Shown in pieces: positions 62,160-64,000 of a stretch of DNA of 64,000 nt. A program made the position numbers and the translations under genes. Every line of letters starts with the position of its first letter. Within the stretch, counting starts at the first letter, position 1. This stretch comes from JBKPCD01 sp046727175 (GTDB lineage Bacteria; Acidobacteriota; Vicinamibacteria; Vicinamibacterales; 2-12-FULL-66-21), in contig JBKPCD010000175.1 in assembly GCA_046727175.1 (NCBI GenBank), positions 1-64,000 on the forward strand, in the 5' to 3' direction. The notes beneath the pieces were generated by a model. The model was not told the DNA's origin, did not search any database, and saw only the letters and a list, made by a program, of their open reading frames with translations.

Positions 62160-63710
62160 ATGCCACACCTCAAGCCCGACAGTAGGTGTCGACCGCTGGT
62201 CGTCGTCTCGAATCGCGAGCCCTACGTGCACTCGTACAGCCACAACGGGCCGATTGTCGCGACGGCAACAACCGGCGGTCTGGCAGTCGCTCTGGACTCT
62301 TTGATGCGCGAGCGTGGTGGCACCTGGATCGCTCACGGCGCCGGCGAAGCGGACCGCGCAGTCGTCGACAGGAACAGCCGAGTCGCCGTGCCGAGTGACG
62401 CGCCTGCATACACGCTGCGTCGGGTCTGGCTCTCTCCTGATGAGGAACGACGCTACTACCACGGCTTCGCAAACGAAGGCCTGTGGCCGATGTGTCACAC
62501 CGTCGATGTTAGGCCTCTGTTCAGATCCGAAGATTGGGCCGAATACAGCCGCGTGAACGCTCGGTTCGCCGAAGCAATCGCGGCCGAGCTTTGGGACCCT
62601 GCTGTTCCGGTCTTCATTCACGATTACCACCTCGCGCTGACGGCGGCCGCCCTTCGGACACGCCATCCACGCGCGCGTACCGCATTGTTCTGGCATATCC
62701 CGTGGCCTCATCCCGACCGCCTGCGGATCTGCCCATGGCGGCGGGAGATCATGATTGGCCTTCTCGCCAACAACCTGCTCGCCTTTCAGCTCGAGCGAGA
62801 CCGACGCAACTTTCTCTTGTGCGTACGCGACGAGCTGCCGTCGGCAATCGTCGAATCGGGGCAGGTGATGCTGAACGGGCGCGTAACGGAAGTGATCGCT
62901 GCTCCGATTGGCGTCGACGCCGCTCGGATTCATCGGACGACCCTGGATCCGCAACTCCCAGCTGAAACGGCACGCCTGCGAAAAGAGCTCGCGCTCGACG
63001 ATCCACGCGTGAGCGTCATCGGTGTGGGTGTCGATCGGCTGGATTACACCAAAGGTATTCCGGAGCGTCTCGACGCGATCGAGCGCCTGCTCTGGTTGCG
63101 TCCCGATCTCCGCGATCGGCTCGCATTCGTCCAGGTCGGAGTGCCGTCACGATCGAAGATCTCGACCTATGCGGAAATCGAACGCCGGGTCGACGCAAGG
63201 GTTGCGGAGATCAATACGCTGTACGGCGAGGGCCCCGAGCGTGGTCCGATTCGCCTGCGAAAATCGGCTCTGACGCTGCGCCCGCTCGTCGCCCTGTATC
63301 GCCTCGCCGACTTCTGCATCGTCAGTTCGCTGCACGATGGAATGAACCTCGTGGCCAAAGAGTTCGTCGCGTCGCGAGACGACGGGGATGGCGTGCTGGT
63401 TCTGAGCGAGATGACCGGCGCCGCGCAGGAGCTTACGGAAGCGCTTCTGATCAACCCATATCACGTCGACGGGTTTGCGCTGGCCATCGAGCGCGCGATA
63501 GCGATGCCGGCTTCGGAGCGCGCGTATCGCATGCGCGCGCTGCACCGCGTCGTCGCGGCGCGTGACATTTCACAGTGGGCGTCTGGAATACTCGATCGTC
63601 TGGGAAAGGCGCAGCCGGTGTTCAGGGAAGTACGGTCGAGAGCGCAGCGGAGCACGGGCCGACTCCGCATCAGCGCTGTGGCGGACCGCGTGAGATCAAA
63701 TGTCAGTTGA
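62160..63710 (+). CDS. otsA: Trehalose-6-phosphate synthase-like glycosyltransferase (GT20)
   Basis: A 516-residue enzyme of the GT20 family, joining glucose from UDP- or GDP-glucose to glucose-6-phosphate. It has the VVVSNREPY start, VPVFIHDYHLALTAAAL, ALFWHIPWPHPDRLRICPWR, IPIGVD-type segment APIGVDAARI, GVDRLDYTKGIPERLDAIE, DGMNLVAKEFVASRDD and LSEMTGAAQEL. All are OtsA hallmarks. ATG at 62160. No otsB phosphatase in the window. The tail (about 490-516) is basic. Glucosylglycerol-phosphate synthase activity is an alternative. Confidence 0.88.
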   Translation: MPHLKPDSRCRPLVVVSNREPYVHSYSHNGPIVATATTGGLAVALDSLMRERGGTWIAHGAGEADRAVVDRNSRVAVPSDAPAYTLRRVWLSPDEERRYYHGFANEGLWPMCHTVDVRPLFRSEDWAEYSRVNARFAEAIAAELWDPAVPVFIHDYHLALTAAALRTRHPRARTALFWHIPWPHPDRLRICPWRREIMIGLLANNLLAFQLERDRRNFLLCVRDELPSAIVESGQVMLNGRVTEVIAAPIGVDAARIHRTTLDPQLPAETARLRKELALDDPRVSVIGVGVDRLDYTKGIPERLDAIERLLWLRPDLRDRLAFVQVGVPSRSKISTYAEIERRVDARVAEINTLYGEGPERGPIRLRKSALTLRPLVALYRLADFCIVSSLHDGMNLVAKEFVASRDDGDGVLVLSEMTGAAQELTEALLINPYHVDGFALAIERAIAMPASERAYRMRALHRVVAARDISQWASGILDRLGKAQPVFREVRSRAQRSTGRLRISAVADRVRSNVS

Positions 63711-63729
63711 CGACATACGAAGCGCTGCC

Positions 63730-63935
63730 ATTGCAGATTGCGGATTGAAGAGTGCGGCTTGCCGGATTGCTGCTTGCAGATTCTGATTGCCGACTTGTAG
63801 ATTGGTCGGCGTCGATCGTCGGTTGGACAATCAGCAATCCGTCAATCAGCAGTCAACAATTCCGTTAATCCAGGAATCACTACTCCGTCAATCCGCAATC
63901 GGCAATCCGTAAATCTGCAATCCGCAATCTGCAAT
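63730..63935. repeat. Long word-type inverted repeat (GATTGCGGATTG words)
   Basis: The outer 17 bases ATTGCAGATTGCGGATT (63730-63746) pair perfectly with 63919-63935. Inside, about five GATTG words in 63747-63805 face many CAATC words in 63828-63918. It is the longest member of the class and ends 13 bases before the next start codon. Same word as 45595-45684. Confidence 0.85.
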
Positions 63936-63947
63936 CTTCAATTGTCT

Positions 63948-64000
63948 ATGCCTCCGACCACTATCACCGTCGCGCATAGTTCCGATTCCGATGATGCGTT
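63948..64000 (+). CDS. Start of a probable MqnD-type gene (partial)
   Basis: The window ends 17 codons into this frame: MPPTTITVAHSSDSDDA. This opening resembles substrate-binding-fold proteins of the futalosine menaquinone pathway (1,4-dihydroxy-6-naphthoate synthase, MqnD-like), where an HSxDSDDAF run is common at the start. Only 17 residues are seen, so the call is weak. Confidence 0.35.
   Translation, partial: MPPTTITVAHSSDSDDA

Noticed and set aside
63730..63935. Many CAATC-containing short repeats looked at first like a degenerate CRISPR array.
   Set aside because: Repeat units are 7-10 bases, unevenly spaced, with no constant spacer length, and they have a mirrored arm; no cas genes are near.

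Overview
The window looks like an Acidobacteriota chromosome, most likely the soil class Vicinamibacteria. This rests on high GC, two large TonB-dependent receptors with an N-terminal carboxypeptidase-regulatory-like domain (11673-13955 and 17202-20093), an 827-residue orphan permease of the acidobacterial ADOP type, a VWFA-related secreted protein of the acidobacterial kind, and many secreted peptidases and lipoproteins with short operons. I saw no rRNA, tRNA, integrase, transposase, phage gene or CRISPR array. Taxonomy is inferred from gene content, not from a search.

Layout. 1-2482: tail of an unknown gene, a tungsten/molybdenum aldehyde ferredoxin oxidoreductase and a MoaD/ThiS-like protein. 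2655-11260: small membrane ORF, VWA protein, GDSL hydrolase, FTR1 iron permease, OsmC protein, membrane acyltransferase, ADOP permease, stand-alone DGQHR protein. 11673-25456: two TonB-dependent receptors, an M20 peptidase, a frame-disrupted gene, pxpA plus an MFS transporter, lipoprotein and periplasmic genes, S41 peptidase. 25581-29666: RGG-rich zinc-ribbon-like protein, formamidase-like protein, FabI, BON lipoprotein, ferredoxin-NADP reductase-like protein. 29731-35719 (minus): HD-GYP/GGDEF protein, subtilase, sigma-54 activator, small PH-like membrane protein. 36060-41242: deoxyhypusine-synthase-like, PIN-like and NagA genes, DUF4097 protein, QueC and QueD. 41354-46408: a metal cluster with a DtxR/MntR-type regulator read in one frame with an outer-membrane barrel, divergent from a multicopper oxidase, ZIP transporter and cupredoxin, then UbiE. 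46704-53460: two small unknowns, CoA-transferase, homoserine dehydrogenase, aminotransferase, SIMPL protein, RmuC. 53608-61808: a complete SUF-type Fe-S operon (IscA-like, SufB, SufC, SufD, SufS, SufU, SufT, Rrf2 regulator, IscS). 62160-63710: trehalose-6-phosphate synthase. The right edge enters a probable mqnD-type gene.

The most unusual feature is a dispersed set of intergenic hairpins. About twenty intergenic gaps hold a pair of arms made of a short repeated word of 7-14 bases and its reverse complement. The word differs from locus to locus, but the architecture is the same and several words recur. The clearest is a perfect 35-bp inverted repeat at 28863-28958. A related palindromic element (GGTCT...AGACC core) has entered the coding sequence of sufD in frame. 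The second unusual feature is the regulator/outer-membrane-barrel fusion at 41354-42829, which heads a cluster that may couple metal sensing, oxidation and transport.
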